Made by a program: the position numbers and the translations under genes
DNA from: Curvularia sp. ZM96
Lineage: Eukaryota > Ascomycota > Dothideomycetes > Pleosporales > Pleosporaceae
Reading direction: 5' to 3'
DNA: 64,000 nucleotides
Assembly (NCBI GenBank): GCA_022457065.1
Contig: JAJGBQ010000005.1
Coordinates: forward strand, 434,001-498,000
Shown here: piece by piece, positions 43,848 through 55,914 of the stretch
Layout of the letters: the number at the start of each line of letters is the position of its first letter
Position numbering within the stretch: the first letter of the stretch is position 1
Notes under the pieces: generated by a model
What the model was told of the DNA's origin: nothing
The model's database searches: none
The model's input: only the letters and a program-made list of their open reading frames with translations

Positions 43848-45607
43848 TCAAAACTTCTCCCCAACACTTGCCTCAACCTCCAAGCCCGGCATCGTCGCGC
43901 CCTCCAACGTCTCTACCAGCTGTCTTGGCCCCACATATCCCTTGTTCCTAATCCAGAGATACCATCCTCCTAGCAAAATAGTCACTCCGCCCACCAACGC
44001 ACTAGTGTAGTTCATCGTTGTGGTATCGAACGGCACGGCAAAAGGGAAACAGTAGATAGGGATCCAGACGATCATGTATGCACTCGCCAAGCAGGCGACC
44101 GTGTAAAAGACAGGATCAGGCATAGTGAAGGGGCCCTTGACCACGTGTCTGCGGCGAGAAAGAATGTTTGGGAGGATAAATGCGAGATATGACATCGAAG
44201 ATAAGACGATGAACGAGCCGACAAATGCACTGAATGCGGTGCTGCTGCCAATGTAAATGCAACCCAGGATAGTGTTGATGACACCACAGGCTAGCGTTGC
44301 GTTGAATGGATTCTCCCACTTGCGATCTACCTTTCCGACCCAGTTGCTAAAGGGTGTTGCGTCGTCGCGGCCGAGCGTCCACAGCATGCGTCCACTGGTA
44401 ATGTAGCACCCTATGTTTGTGCAAAAGGTAGGTAAGAAGATTACAATAAGGAGGCCGAGGGAGCCGCCGTGCGAGTTTGTGGCTTGGCGGTAGAGTTCGG
44501 CGAGAGGAAAGGGCCAGGGGTTGGAGAAGAGAGATTCGAGGTCGTTGACTGAGTAGAAGATTGTAATGAGGTAGAGGAAGGCGGTTATGAAGCCGACGGT
44601 GTATTGGGCGAGGATTGCTTTGGGAATGTTGGTACGTGGACGGGGCAGCTCTTCGGCGAGATGAGATACGCAGTCACTTTGAGAAATGTTAGCAAGAGAC
44701 AGATGTACGAGTGGAGAAGGGTATACTGACGGTGTTCCGACAGCGAAAGCTCCGTTCAGCATTCCTGCGCAAAACACGAAGCCGTCACTGCTCCATCCTG
44801 CTTGATTCGACCACTGCCGCCATACAAAATCGGTGCTCGCGTATCCCTTGCCGGTCTGACTTGGCATGATTGCGCATACCAGGACGGTAATAAAAACGCC
44901 CAGAAGAATGAAGAAGAGACCAATGTTTGTGAGTTTCGGAAGAGCGCGGTTGGCGAACATGACGACTGCGCAGGAGAGCCAGGTGACAATGAGGTAGACG
45001 ATGAAGACATGCCAGCGCTCATACGCATAGCCTGGGTGAAACAAGCCGTACATCGAAACAACTTGGTTTGCGAGGATAGAGGATATGGATGCCGTACCGA
45101 AGATCCAGCCTAGGGCATTCCACCTGCGGGTGATCAGTTTTCACTTTTATTACGGCTTTTTGATGACAGTAGACGTACCATCCAGCATAAAATCCAATGA
45201 CCTTTCCGAACCTCGCACCACCTGTTACGCTTGCCCAATGATATACACCAGCCGAAGAAGGAATGGAAGACGCCATCTCTGCAATGCAAGCCGCAATCAT
45301 AAAGTAGCAGCACGCTACAGCGACGAACTCGTAGATGACACCGGCAGGACCGCCATTGTAGAGAGCAATAACCTGGGCAAAGTTAGACCCCGGAAGCGGC
45401 CAGATGAAATCGACATACGATAGAACCGCCTAACGCAGCCCAAACATTGCCAGTGGTGATGCCAATGGCGCAGAGACTCAGAAGACTAAAGTTGCGTTCA
45501 AGCTCTTGTTTGTGACCAGAGGCGTTGAGGACCTCTGTGACGCCCGTCGCTCGATCTATATCCTCTGGCGTTTGTTTCTCTGACGAAGGCCTCTTTTCCA
45601 TGTCCAT
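43848..45607 (-). CDS. APC-family permease (choline/amino-acid transporter, Hnm1-like)
   Basis: 534 aa from exons 45607-45419, 45372-45179, 45123-44731 and 44676-43848 (introns 46, 55 and 54 nt). The cytosolic N-terminus ends in LERNFSLLSLCAIGITTGNVW, the opening of the fungal choline/GABA permease group. TM2-3 give AEMASSIPSSAGVYHWASVTGG, a strongly conserved APC helix-break region. HLAEELPRPRTNIPKAI is the consensus APC amphipathic signature, and FCTNIGCYITSGRMLWTLGRDDATPFS is also typical. Twelve spans are expected and countable. The choline-versus-amino-acid specificity cannot be settled. The third intron is in frame and stop-free; retention would insert 18 residues in front of DCVSHLAEE. 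Confidence 0.9.
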
Positions 45608-46759
45608 GTTGATGGTTGGCTGATGGACAACGAGGAATGTATTGGGTGAAAGGAAAGAAAAATCGACTTCTTATAACTCTCGGCAGTCATTCAAAAATGC
45701 AAAAACAACGGCTTCGGAAGCCTCTATCTATGTAACAAAAAAGGCATAGCTACTTCACGTAAGTATATGTGCTAAGAGACGAGGGAAAGATAGCACTCCA
45801 TAGCGCTTGCAGGGTCTAACAATGACGACAAGAGAAGCGACCGGGCCAGAGTCTAGACGAGGGGTAAACGGATATGTAGAAAACGAACCTTGTCGGCATT
45901 TACATTGGGGACGGGGAAGGCGTGCGTGGGCTGGTGAGGCTAGTCAAATTGTGTTGCTTGCAGCTGATAAGGAACCCCCGGCCATGCAAGGCAAGCCGCA
46001 GGGTACAGATAATCGATCCCAGGGTAGAGATAGTCAACCTTAGTGGGCTGGGGGTAAACACTGTGTGGGAACCAATGGTGCGTCTTCCGTGAAATATTGT
46101 GGAGATACGCGAGAATTGTTTTTGATGAGCTGGGTGGTGGTCGAATAACAGGGTGAGGTAATGCGAGATAACGTTCCTGGTCCACTTATAAGGCGTACTG
46201 CAGAACTCCAAGCCGGCAACAAAGCCATTATAAAAGCATATAGCACCGCTTGGTACGAAAGGGTTGCATTCTTTATCTCCATGTTATGATTCGCAATGCT
46301 GTTCAGGGGCTTGCGAGCCACGACGTACAGAGGTGTACTCGTGCCGTGCCATCCCGGTCGTCAGCTCCAACGAGTATCATTGGCTTTTGGAGACATACAT
46401 GCAATGGAAAAGTTCTAGACACGACAAAAAGCAGTGAAGACATGGAATAGGACACAAACGGGGAATAAGAAACCTGCAGGATATGTATGCAAGAAGCACG
46501 TAAAGTAAATCAGGCGATGCATTGGAAAGGAAGAAGATTATGTTACAAAGAAAGCCATGTGACATGCGCTATGCTGTGCCTTGGGTAGTATACACAGAGA
46601 AAACGCACCTGCAACTCCAAGCCCATGTCGCCCTACCAGAGGACCATTGATTACTGTTTGTCTCGTCCCGTAAAGCGTGAGCGACGCCGATTCTAATGTC
46701 ATTGCAAATGTCACGTCAAGTCATGCCGTGGGTGAAGAAAAGGAAGAAAAAGGCGAGCC
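45608..46759. other. Intergenic region, 1.15 kb
   Basis: Promoter side of the permease gene and 3' flank of the GFA gene. Only short, domain-free frames. Confidence 0.4.
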
Positions 46760-47558
46760 CTAGGTGCGCATCTCGGTGTCTTCACTGTCGTCGACGTCGC
46801 CAATCTTGCGCTTGTTGGGCGTGGCACTGCCCTCGTCGTCGACATCGAGGCCGTCGCCTTCAGTCCACTCGGTGACTTCCCACTCGACATGAACGCCGCT
46901 GTCCGTGTGTCCTCCGCGCTGCTGCTTAAAGCGGCCCAGACGAGTGTTGCGAACAATCTCCTCAAACCACGGAGCGCCGCGAGACTGCGGGCCTGAGCGG
47001 ACGACGGTACGGGAAGGGTTCGCGCGGGTGGGTGCAACAGATCTCGCTTCCTCATCGTCGCTGCTGTCGCTGCTAGGCAAGAAGCCAAGGTCGCCCAGCA
47101 GCTCCTGGTCCTCATCGAGCAAGCTGCCGACAGTCAGGGAGATGTGTTCGGCCTCGTCGCGTGTGCGCTCGTTCCAGGACGTAAGTTGGGTACCGCAATA
47201 ACCGCAAAACTGGCGGCGGGTGTGGGATGCAAAAGGTGATTCAAAGTTGCGCTTGATGCTCATTCGCGTCTCATCAGGGAAATGGGCAAAGGTGGCCGAC
47301 GTGTACCAAGGCAGAGGCACGCGCAACCAGAGAGTGAGCGGATTTGCGGCATGGTATCCTGTTGTCCATCATGGCTTGTCAGCAACAGCATCGTCATGGC
47401 TGGGGAGTTGTCGACTTACGCGACGCCGGTGTGTTGTCGTATCTCAACTCGGCCTGGCGCACCTGCTGTGGCGGAATCTCAATGACATAGCGGTTGCGTC
47501 CGCAGGCACAAGAGCCGTGCAGTGTCTGTGTCGCCATCGCGGAGGAGTCTGATGCCAT
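46760..47558 (-). CDS. GFA-domain (glutathione-dependent formaldehyde-activating-like) protein
   Basis: 245 aa from exons 47558-47420 and 47358-46760 (61-nt intron, phase 1, joining PAS to RYHAANPLTLWL). The zinc-binding GFA/CENP-V fold is recognised from SCACGRNRYVIEIP at residues 14-28 and the second cysteine pair in RRQFCGYCGTQLTSW. Between them WYTSATFAHFPDETRMSIKR fits the family's central strands. The domain ends near residue 130. A C-terminal extension of about 110 residues follows, acidic and serine-rich (FLPSSDSSDDEE), ending with NKRKIGDVDDSEDTEM, a possible basic nuclear signal. GFA-domain proteins are zinc proteins of varied, mostly unknown function; an S-hydroxymethylglutathione role should not be assumed. 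Confidence 0.82.
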
Positions 47559-48052
47559 GTTTGATCGGTAGTGTTGTTTCGAAGGCAATTGAGGCGTGTG
47601 TAGATGTTTTGCGGGGTTGCGCGACCAAAGTGAGCGTGATGTCTGTTGCGCTGTGCCCCAGATGTTGCTCAACGGTCCGTGCTGCGATTGGTCAGACGGT
47701 TTAGATGGGAACTACGCTGGTCAAATCTCAGCTAATTGTACGTTTGGGGAGTTCGTGTCTTGAAGTGAGTGGGAGATGAGTTATACCATACAGCTCAATC
47801 TCCGCGCTGCAGTCCAAGTGGCCGTCTGCCTGCATGCTTCGTTGTGGACATCGCGTCATTGGGTGGGGAAGCGGTCCAAAAAGGAACATTCGAGCATGCC
47901 CCAGCATCTTCGCGAAACACGGCCATTATGCACGTCTTGTTCATGTACGACTGAAAAATACTAAGAAAAAACTTGAAGTACTGTATTTACATAGTGCGTC
48001 AATATACATTGCTCCGAACCTTTGCCCCAATGACAATCGCACGTGACTTGGC
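47559..48052. other. Intergenic region
   Basis: About 490 bp between the GFA-gene start and the FMO stop codon, both genes on the minus strand. No gene seen. Confidence 0.4.
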
Positions 48053-49742
48053 CTAAGCATCCTCAATCTTTCCCCGCCTCAGCTCAATAGCCTTCTGATT
48101 CACCTTGACAATGGCCTCCCGCGCACCCTCCCAACGTCTCCGCTTGCCTTCGAAAACACGGTGTATATGGGGGCTCCAGATACCTCCCATCATCAGATTG
48201 CAGAACCGTCTCTCCCGGAGCCAGAATGACCACCCTTTCCATCCGTAGCCCAGGTACTCATTGACTCCTGTCCCAGCCAGATTATCCATGGCTCGTAGCC
48301 ACACGCCAGTATCGCAGTGACCTGGCGACACATTTGGACTCCGCCATGCGTGACCAGCGAGCCACTTGTGATGTTTGTCCACCGCAGCAACCATCTTGCG
48401 GCGGGCGGGGAGCTTCGACTTTTTGGCCCAAACCTGTGCGATAGCCATCGTGGTCATGTCAAATATTGGAAACCCACCGGTTGTGGCGTGGACGTATCCT
48501 ATGAAAGCCAAACTGTCTGGTTTCTCTACCGAGAATATGTTGTGATATAGCCTGAACAGTGGCTTGCCATTTGACCCAGGAGCTTCCATCCACCGCCGCG
48601 GGTAGCATGAAGGATCGAACCTGGGGTCGATCATGCCAAAGTCGGACTTGTATCCTGTGCACCATATTATAGCATCGACTTCGACACATGTTCCGTCTTC
48701 GAGCTCTATTCGGGTATCGGACAGGACTCTCCGGATGCCTGGAACGGACGAGATACGGCCTTCTTCCAGATAGGAAATTAAGTTGTCAGATACCACAGGT
48801 ACCTTTCCCACTGGCTCCAAGCGCCACTCGGGGCGAATGCGGAAACTTTTATCTTGAATTTTCTTGAGGGCTTTATCAAACAGCTTTTCTCCAAGCCGCG
48901 GGAAGAACTTCGTGGCTACGACTTGAACAGTGAAGAGTCGTAAGTTCATAGCGAAGTCCATGGGTACGCCGTCGACGCGCCGTGGGAGCTATCCTCAAAC
49001 TTTAGTTCAAACGTTCCAAAAGGACCAAAACATGCCACAGGACACACTTACAACTCTTGCTCCGTGACGATGGGCCATGTAGATCTTGTCTGCAATACCA
49101 ACTAGTGAGGTTGCCGTGTCTGCCGCTGTGTTGCTGAACCCGACAACCATCACTCGTTTTCCTTTAAAGTCGCTCGGCCGCTTAAAGCTTTGCGAGTGTA
49201 TACTTGGACCGGCAAACTGGTCCATTCCCTCAATAGTTGGCATATGTGGCTTGGCGACCATTCCGCCAGTAGCCATGACGACTTTGTCAAAGTATTGTGC
49301 GCCCTCTCCATGGACTTGCACGACCCATTTTTGGCGCGCTTCATCAAACGTAACTTGATCAACACGTGTATTGAGCCTAAGGTAGGGTTCAAGCTGGAAA
49401 TGCTGCGTGTATGCTATCAGGTATTCCTGGACCTGTGCGGCAGTGGGGTGGGAGGGCATATGGTCGGGAAAAGGAAAATCTGTAAAGCAGGTCCGTTGCT
49501 TGGAGCCATTGGCTATGGTGCATTCCATGACCGATGTCTGCTCCTGTGTGGAGTACTGCCACAATCCACCGACGTAGCCATTGCGATCAAACCCAGTTAC
49601 GTTAAACCCCTCTTCTCTAAGGTTCTTGAGCGCTACAAGCCCGGCAGGTCCTGAGCCGTGGAGTCAGCAAACTCTCTACTACATTGGTTGGATGGCGGAC
49701 TTTACCTAGACCTATGACAGCTACCGTGGCGGATTTGTCCAT
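48053..49742 (-). CDS. Flavin-containing monooxygenase (FMO-like)
   Basis: 523 aa from exons 49742-49706, 49650-49052 and 48988-48053 (introns 55 and 63 nt). The tiny first exon encodes MDKSATVAVIGLG, and splicing completes the FAD motif VIGLGPAGLVALKNL. GYVGGLWQYS is the usual FAD-contact segment. The FMO identifying region appears as FAGPSIHSQSFKRP (FxGxxxH-x3-F), followed by the NADPH motif VMVVGFSNTAADTA, with Ser-Asn-Thr in place of the more common Gly-Asn-Ser. The C-terminal IIWCTGYKSDF is the conserved ATGY-like motif. A class B flavoprotein of this type oxidises N, S or carbonyl groups; the substrate is unknown. The C-terminal 200 residues (WLAGHAWRSPN, NEYLGYGWKGWSFWLRER) are typical of a fungal subgroup. 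Confidence 0.9.
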
Positions 49743-50757
49743 CGTGTAAGTGTCTCAGTAGGATCGTGGTACAGCAGATGTTTTTTTCTTTCCGCCTGCA
49801 CCGATTTTGCCTCAGTATCGGTCACATAGGCACCATCTAGTACTCGCATCAAACCCCGGCACGCTAGATATGTATGGGGAAGTGGAAAAGCAGACCACCG
49901 AATGTACGCTCCGCTGACGTGTCCATGCTCTGTACCACTTGGGTAATACTACGGCCTCTTTCTCGGTGGTTTAAATACTTGGGCAAGAACTGACCCACTA
50001 CAACAGCCAAAAGTCCCAAGTCAGTACCACTATCTTTAGTATCAAAAATAGCGGAAAATTCTATGGACATTTCAAATCCTTCACTATCTATTGAAGAACC
50101 CATCTCTCGTCTGTGAAAACCAAAAACTGCGTGCCGTCAGAGTTTGCACGTACATGCGCCGCGGTGGCACAGTAAGACGTACCTGTACAAGTATTTATCT
50201 CAACGCACCGAGAACGTCACTTGCCGGTAGTTATGCCGAAGCCGGTTGGATCCTCCGCGGCTACTTAGCACGCCAATTGCCGCCCGCTGCCCGCCCGCTG
50301 TTAGGTCCTGTTCTGTACCATGGCAATGGCGGCAAGCAAGTACTGCAAGTCTCCAGTTTGGGAATGCCCTGCGTTAGGTTAACCTGCCTCCCTGGCTGCA
50401 CCGCCACAGGAACGGACAACGCCCGGAGTGGCGTCGTGCCCCGCTTCACAGCCCACCCTCCACATGCTGTGGCGCCGCAAAGTGCTTTTGCGGCCTCGTA
50501 TTGACCGGAATGCTCCCAACAAATTGCTTTTCCCAGCTAATCAACGGCCAGAGCGAGAATTACGTGCTTTTTCAAATCTCGATTGGTCGTTGCTCTTCCG
50601 TCTCAAGGCAGCAGCAATGCGGTCGTGCAAACGAGACGGCCATCAAAAGTAATAGACTTGCCAGCTCCACCACCCCCCATCTTCGCCATTCTTGCCTCCC
50701 CACAACACACCCTGCCGTCCTATCGTCCTGTTGCAAGAACCATTTACGTAAACTGCC
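49743..50757. promoter_or_regulatory. Divergent promoter region, 1 kb
   Basis: Lies between the FMO start (minus strand) and the LPPSY-protein start (plus strand), so it must hold both promoters. C-rich stretches occur just before 50758. No gene or clear TATA box was identified. Confidence 0.5.
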
Positions 50758-53058
50758 ATGGCTGGGCAACCTCCACACCCCGCCAATCCAAACCTCAGCT
50801 CGTATCCCTCGCCTCCATCCGTATCGTCGCAGTCCAGCGTGGCATTCACCCCGAGCGCGACATCAGTTGCTGATTCCTCTGACAATGAGTTCGATCCGAC
50901 CCCTGTACACAGCCCTGGAGGTCCTCAGTACGATGATTTGCCACCGTCCTACGATGATGCGAGGCACCAGGCTGTTCACGATGCACGCAATGGCATTACC
51001 CCCATAGACCCAAACCAAATCGAAGCACATCGCATTACCCTCGGACAAAGACCCAACGATCCTGAAATATGGGAATACAGAATCAGAGGAGAGCAGCTGG
51101 ACCCCGCGAGTGAGCAGGAGCTAGCCCCCGATTATGCAAATCATAGGAGCGACAAGGCTACGAGTGTTCCTGTTCAGCATGTCAGCTCCACGGAGAATAT
51201 TCCTGTTGGACGCATAGGAACCGAGTTCAATCCGCCGCAGACGCCGGTTGACTTGGCCTCTGCCATGCTAAACCAAGCCTTGGAGTTTACTCACCAACAA
51301 GCGAATACCCCCGTCCAGCACTCCCCGCGTCTAAACAGGATCATTGCCATCCCTGGCGAAGGAGGGTCGGATAGGCCCTCTGGAGAACACGAACAATTTT
51401 TGTGTGCATACACTCAGACGTTGCACAGCCATGCTATCGAGCCAGACCAATTCTTGAACTTCCTGCGCGGCCTCAACGTCCTGCTCAGATCAACCAATAC
51501 CACTGCCTCGGACATACTACATGAATCTTCGCACAGAGATGAATCATCTAACCTCGTCGACCAGTACATCAGAGGAGCCAATGAAGCCTTCTTTGCTCCA
51601 CGTGGCTTGAGGGTGTCATTTCGCAGTGAAGCAGCGATCCTCGCATCTCTACCCCTTCCTACTGGACCCGGGCAACGAGATGCCGTCGCTAGTCGTCTCT
51701 TGGAAGAGCCCCGATCTGCTGCTGCGCGCACGCAGAGACTGACCCCATGGATCGAACCGCTCAATACGGAGAAGCTGCCCGCGCCTAGCGAGCACATGTA
51801 CAGACTGCATGAGATGGGCGAGCGCTTTGCTCGTCAAACATCTTCTGCAGCTCCTGCGAATGCCTATGATGACCCACCGCATTCGGTTCCGACAACGGCG
51901 GAGGAGGCTCGTTATGGGGCTGGCCAGCAGCCGAATGCTCAAAGGAGAGGAGATTGGTCGCCGTTTGGTCGACCAGGTCGTGGCCCGTTTGGCGCTCCAG
52001 GCAACGGACCCTTTGGCTCGCGACATTTCGGAAGTCCAGATCGGGGACCTTTTGGAGCCGCTGGCATGGGCCCGTTTGGCGCACGAGGTCGTGGGAATAT
52101 GTGTGCCGCGGGGCCTTCACGACAAGGAGACTATTCTGTTGGAAAAGAATGGGCAGAAGTGGGCAAAGAGATTGGGAAGATTGGTGAAGAGTTTGGAAAG
52201 ATGATGGGCGATTTGGGTATGCAATTTGGCCAGCGCGCAAACCGGCTCGGCATTAACCTTGAGCGAATGTCGAGCGGCAGCAGTTCCCGGCAGACCAGTG
52301 CTCCTAGGGCGAACACCTATACACAAGCAGATGACGATCTACCGCCCTCATATGAGCCTATCAGTGGTCAAGAAAGTGGTGTTATACCTGGTGACCACAA
52401 GATTCAGCCGGACTACGCATCTTCGCAAGCTAAAAAGGAGAAGGGCAAAGAAGCATACGTAGACGACGACGATGATGACGCATCCTCGCTTTCATCTGGT
52501 AGCTCCGACTCTGATTCTGATAGTGATTCGGACGGTGACGACTACCGCGATGCTGAGAAAGACTGTGACAAACGTCTGCGCTCGATCGAGGAGTCTGCTG
52601 CAAAGAGTAACAAAACACCCGAAGAAATTTCACGCGAGCGTGCTTCTGCCATTGAAAAGGTCCAACAAGACAAGCAGAAACTAGCAAGCAAGTTCGCAAT
52701 GAAACAGTCTAAACGCGCTGCGATGCGTGAGATAAAAAAGCGCAGCCGCCAACTCAAGAAGGAGCATCGGCAGCGGAAGAGGGAGCTTCGTGTCTGTTCT
52801 TCTGATACAAAAGACAAAGGCAAAGGAAAGAAGAGTAAGGACTGGAAAGAGGAGAAGAAGGCTTACAAGGATATGAAGAAGGGGTTGAGGAAGGAGAAGT
52901 TGGCTGCTAGGAAAGAGTGGCGCGAGGCAAGGAGGGAATGGCGCGAAACCAGGAATGAGATTCGCAGGAATAGAGGGGAAGCAACGGGCACAAAGGGTGT
53001 TCAGGGACCCGATCAAGAGGAACTGGTATGGCTGGTGGTTGAGAATTTGGGGCCTTGA
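50758..53058 (+). CDS. Disordered LPPSY/FG-repeat protein with basic C-terminus, function unknown
   Basis: Intron-less, 766 aa. Two LPPSY motifs in near-identical acidic context (YDDLPPSYDDA at about 58-68 and DDDLPPSYEP at about 526-535) look like WW-domain ligands. One ordered-looking helical region lies near residues 205-300 (FLCAYTQTLHSHAIEPDQFL; RGLNVLLRSTN; RGANEAFFAPRGLRVSF), beginning with a small-domain feel and ending in a loop. Residues about 400-450 are a glycine/phenylalanine repeat (GPFG occurs at least five times: GRGPFGAPGNGPFGS, RGPFGAAGMGPFGARGRG). An amphipathic helix EWAEVGKEIGKIGEEFGKMM follows. After a polyaspartate/serine run near 565-597 comes a long, highly charged K/R/E helix to the end. 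It may be an adaptor or condensate-forming protein; no family name can be given. Confidence 0.8.
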   Translation: MAGQPPHPANPNLSSYPSPPSVSSQSSVAFTPSATSVADSSDNEFDPTPVHSPGGPQYDDLPPSYDDARHQAVHDARNGITPIDPNQIEAHRITLGQRPNDPEIWEYRIRGEQLDPASEQELAPDYANHRSDKATSVPVQHVSSTENIPVGRIGTEFNPPQTPVDLASAMLNQALEFTHQQANTPVQHSPRLNRIIAIPGEGGSDRPSGEHEQFLCAYTQTLHSHAIEPDQFLNFLRGLNVLLRSTNTTASDILHESSHRDESSNLVDQYIRGANEAFFAPRGLRVSFRSEAAILASLPLPTGPGQRDAVASRLLEEPRSAAARTQRLTPWIEPLNTEKLPAPSEHMYRLHEMGERFARQTSSAAPANAYDDPPHSVPTTAEEARYGAGQQPNAQRRGDWSPFGRPGRGPFGAPGNGPFGSRHFGSPDRGPFGAAGMGPFGARGRGNMCAAGPSRQGDYSVGKEWAEVGKEIGKIGEEFGKMMGDLGMQFGQRANRLGINLERMSSGSSSRQTSAPRANTYTQADDDLPPSYEPISGQESGVIPGDHKIQPDYASSQAKKEKGKEAYVDDDDDDASSLSSGSSDSDSDSDSDGDDYRDAEKDCDKRLRSIEESAAKSNKTPEEISRERASAIEKVQQDKQKLASKFAMKQSKRAAMREIKKRSRQLKKEHRQRKRELRVCSSDTKDKGKGKKSKDWKEEKKAYKDMKKGLRKEKLAARKEWREARREWRETRNEIRRNRGEATGTKGVQGPDQEELVWLVVENLGP

Positions 53059-53207
53059 ATGGCTCCATAATTGTTCTATGTCATGCTGATGTGGTACAAT
53101 GTTCAATTGCATATTTACAGGTTTAACGGTTCGTTATGGATAGCAGTGAAATCTAGTCTCTTTGCTTTCTAAAGCCATGAGAAAATCCTGTCTCATCAAC
53201 TGCCAGC

Positions 53208-55026
53208 TCAGTATCCGTACAACATGATCCGCTCATTTGTCGAAGACTTGAGTCTCCCGTTCTCCTTGATCAGCATTGCGCGAATGATCCAAGCACATGC
53301 AATCGACAATAGTGCAAAGCCGGCGGAAGCTCCAAAGCCGATACCGTAGCGCGGCTTGTCGGTATCTGGCCAGAGGTAGGCTCCATAGATGTAGCCGATT
53401 TGTCCTCCTACGTTGGTCATGGCAAGGACAACCTGTTTGTTTGTTAGATACAGTTTTTTAGAGAAATGATAGGAGGTGGAGAGAACTTGGAGAGAACTTA
53501 CAGCCTTCTTCTCCTTAGTTTGGCTCAGTGTCGAAGACGCCCAACCGATAATGACAGAGTTTACAGAGTATGCGCCGACCGGAAAGATGAAACAAGCAAC
53601 ATAGCGGCCAGCCGTGTTTAGAGTGCTCGCAGCGATTACGAATCCCACGACTGCAACTAGCAAGCCGCCTGTAATGTGCCAGGTACGCTCGTGCATGCGG
53701 CCGGAGCTCCAGCCCGTTGCGATTCCGGCTGCTCCTGCAAACAGGAAAGGCGGGCATGTGAGTACAAGCGTGACGGTGGTGCTGAAGCCAAGCGTCTTGA
53801 CCACACTATAAGATTGGCCGTTAGAAACATGGTCTCCAGATGAAAGAAAAGAAGATAATGTTTTTGCACGGAGTACTTACGTTGGGAAAAAAGAGTTGAA
53901 TGAGCAGGCGCTCAGATGGAAGTTCTGCATCAAAACGAACAGCCAGCATCTCTTGTCTCGGCATGCTTGCTTCAATCCCTCCATCATGCTAACGGGCTCT
54001 GTAGCATCGCCAATGCGGTCTCGCTCCATACGCGCATTTGCCAGCTCTCGTTCGCGCGGCGTTAGCCAGCGGGTCGTAAGGGGCGTGTTGGGAAGCATGA
54101 AGAAACCAACGATAGCTACGAGAGCGGTTGCCGCGCCCTCACTACGAAAAGGTTAGTGAAAACATGGAAGATCGAAAGAATGAAAAGAACTGACATGATA
54201 AACAGCCACCTCCATCCCGCAAGTCCTCTGAGGCCATCCATCTGAAAGACAGCCGCGGCAATCAAGCCACTAAATCCCGTGGCGAGAATCTGCGCGCAGT
54301 ACAGCAGCGCAATGCGCGTCGCTACTTCCCTCCTTGTGTAGAAGATGGACAGCATATAAGTGGCTCCAGGGTAAAAAGGCGCCTCCGTGATACCCAGGAA
54401 GAATCGACACGCAACCATGCCGCCAAAATTCTGCACTAGCGCTGTGCAGGCTGATACAACGGCCCAGACAAGCATCCAGCTACTCATGTAGATACCGGGC
54501 TTGATGCGTGTAATGAGCATATTGGAGGGGACTTGCATCAAGACGTAGCCGACGAACAAACTGTTTTCAAGAAGGGTGTGGTTAGTCTTGGTTTTCGGTA
54601 TGGAGGCTAGGATGCACTAACATGCTCACACAAGTATTGAACTGCACACCCGTCATGCCCAGATCTTTTTCAAGATTATTCAATCTCGCCTGCGCGATCG
54701 CATTTCGATCAACATAATTTAAAAAGTACATGACCATTAATGTAGGCTATTATTCGTGTCAGCTTCAATACAATCCAGTCCTCGTTTCTACTTTCATCCC
54801 ATCTTTTCGACTTCAAGAGGAAACAATGAACTATACGTACCATAAGCCTCCAGTCAATCTTCCTCACGAGCGCAATCTCCTCAGGGTCGCTCTTCCGCTC
54901 CGCTCCTGTGTAGTCGACCGCGGCGGCATGCTTATCCGGACCAAGCTCCGACTTGTCGTCGAGGTGCGCCACAATGGCGGGCTTCTCATCGATTGGCTCG
55001 ACGGTAGCGTGGTGTTTAGAATCCAT
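53208..55026 (-). CDS. MFS transporter, allantoate/nicotinate permease type (ACS family)
   Basis: 488 aa from six exons: 55026-54841, 54746-54622, 54560-54195, 54141-53881, 53805-53502 and 53432-53208. The start of TM1 reads PTLMVMYFLNYVDRNAIAQA, the ACS-family signature, then FNTCVSILFVGYVLMQVPSN, GMVACRFFLGITEAPFYPGA and WRWLFIIEGAATALVAI. A central cytosolic loop holds WLTPRERELANARMERDR. The second half shows QNFHLSACSFNSFFPT and GGQIGYIYGAYLWP. Twelve spans are expected. Relatives (Dal5, Tna1 and similar) import small organic anions such as allantoate, nicotinate or pantothenate; the substrate is not predictable here. Intron 5 (53501-53433) is in frame and stop-free. Confidence 0.92.
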
Positions 55027-55914
55027 TTGTACAAACTTCTCTTACAGAACGACTCTGTCCTTAGAAGTTGACAAGGAAAAAAAAGAGAGAGGGAGAAAGG
55101 CAAGAGCTGGACTCTAAGTACCAAAAGAAATCCCCACAGCACACCAGTACCCTTTTTCAACGGGCTCTCCGCTGTAGGCAAACCCGGTTCCTTTGCAGTT
55201 GCAATTTGCTTGGCAAAGTATTGGCACAGGGTTGCTTGAAGTGCTTCCAAGACGTTTCCCCGCACCGCCGTACCACCGTGACACTCATCCAGCTGTGTCG
55301 GAAGGCCAGCCACAAAACTTGGCCCTGCAGATCTAAGCATGGGGGCAAGGAATCAGGCGTACAATCTCAACAAGACTACGCCTAGTATGTACTACGAGTT
55401 CCAAGACTTTTTGCTTCGGACGTTGTTTTGTTGCCGATCTCCACAGATGTCTTTCTTGGGATACTGCTTGTTGCGTGGGGATCTGGGGAAAAACTGGGAC
55501 CGACAACGGCCTTGGTCGGTGTGGAGGTGGGAAATTAGCCTGGTCTCGTTAATTTTGCGGCGAGACGCTCGCTTGACTTGTTCAGCTGGCATTGGCAGAG
55601 GTCATTGGTATGTCAGGTTCGGGAAGCGCAAGTATGATTGTGACCGAGGAGATACCACTGCATGATTCCGTGTAACGCGCCTTTGTTTCCTTCCTCGTCA
55701 ACCCCCCTTGCATACCGCATTCATCTATCGCTCTGTGCATGTGCATAAAACCATTTGCATTGCTTCGTATACTTCGTTATCCAAATAAGTCATCAAAGTC
55801 ATAAGCTGGCTGAAAAATAAGCCAAGCATCTGTGTATGCAGGTGTACTTGCTTCTTCACTGTAGCTTTCAGCTGCCTCGCGCAGGGGGCACCAGGTAGCT
55901 GGCCAGTTGTGTTT
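55027..55914. other. Intergenic region
   Basis: Promoter of the ACS-type transporter and 3' flank of the GH5 gene. No gene seen. Confidence 0.4.
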
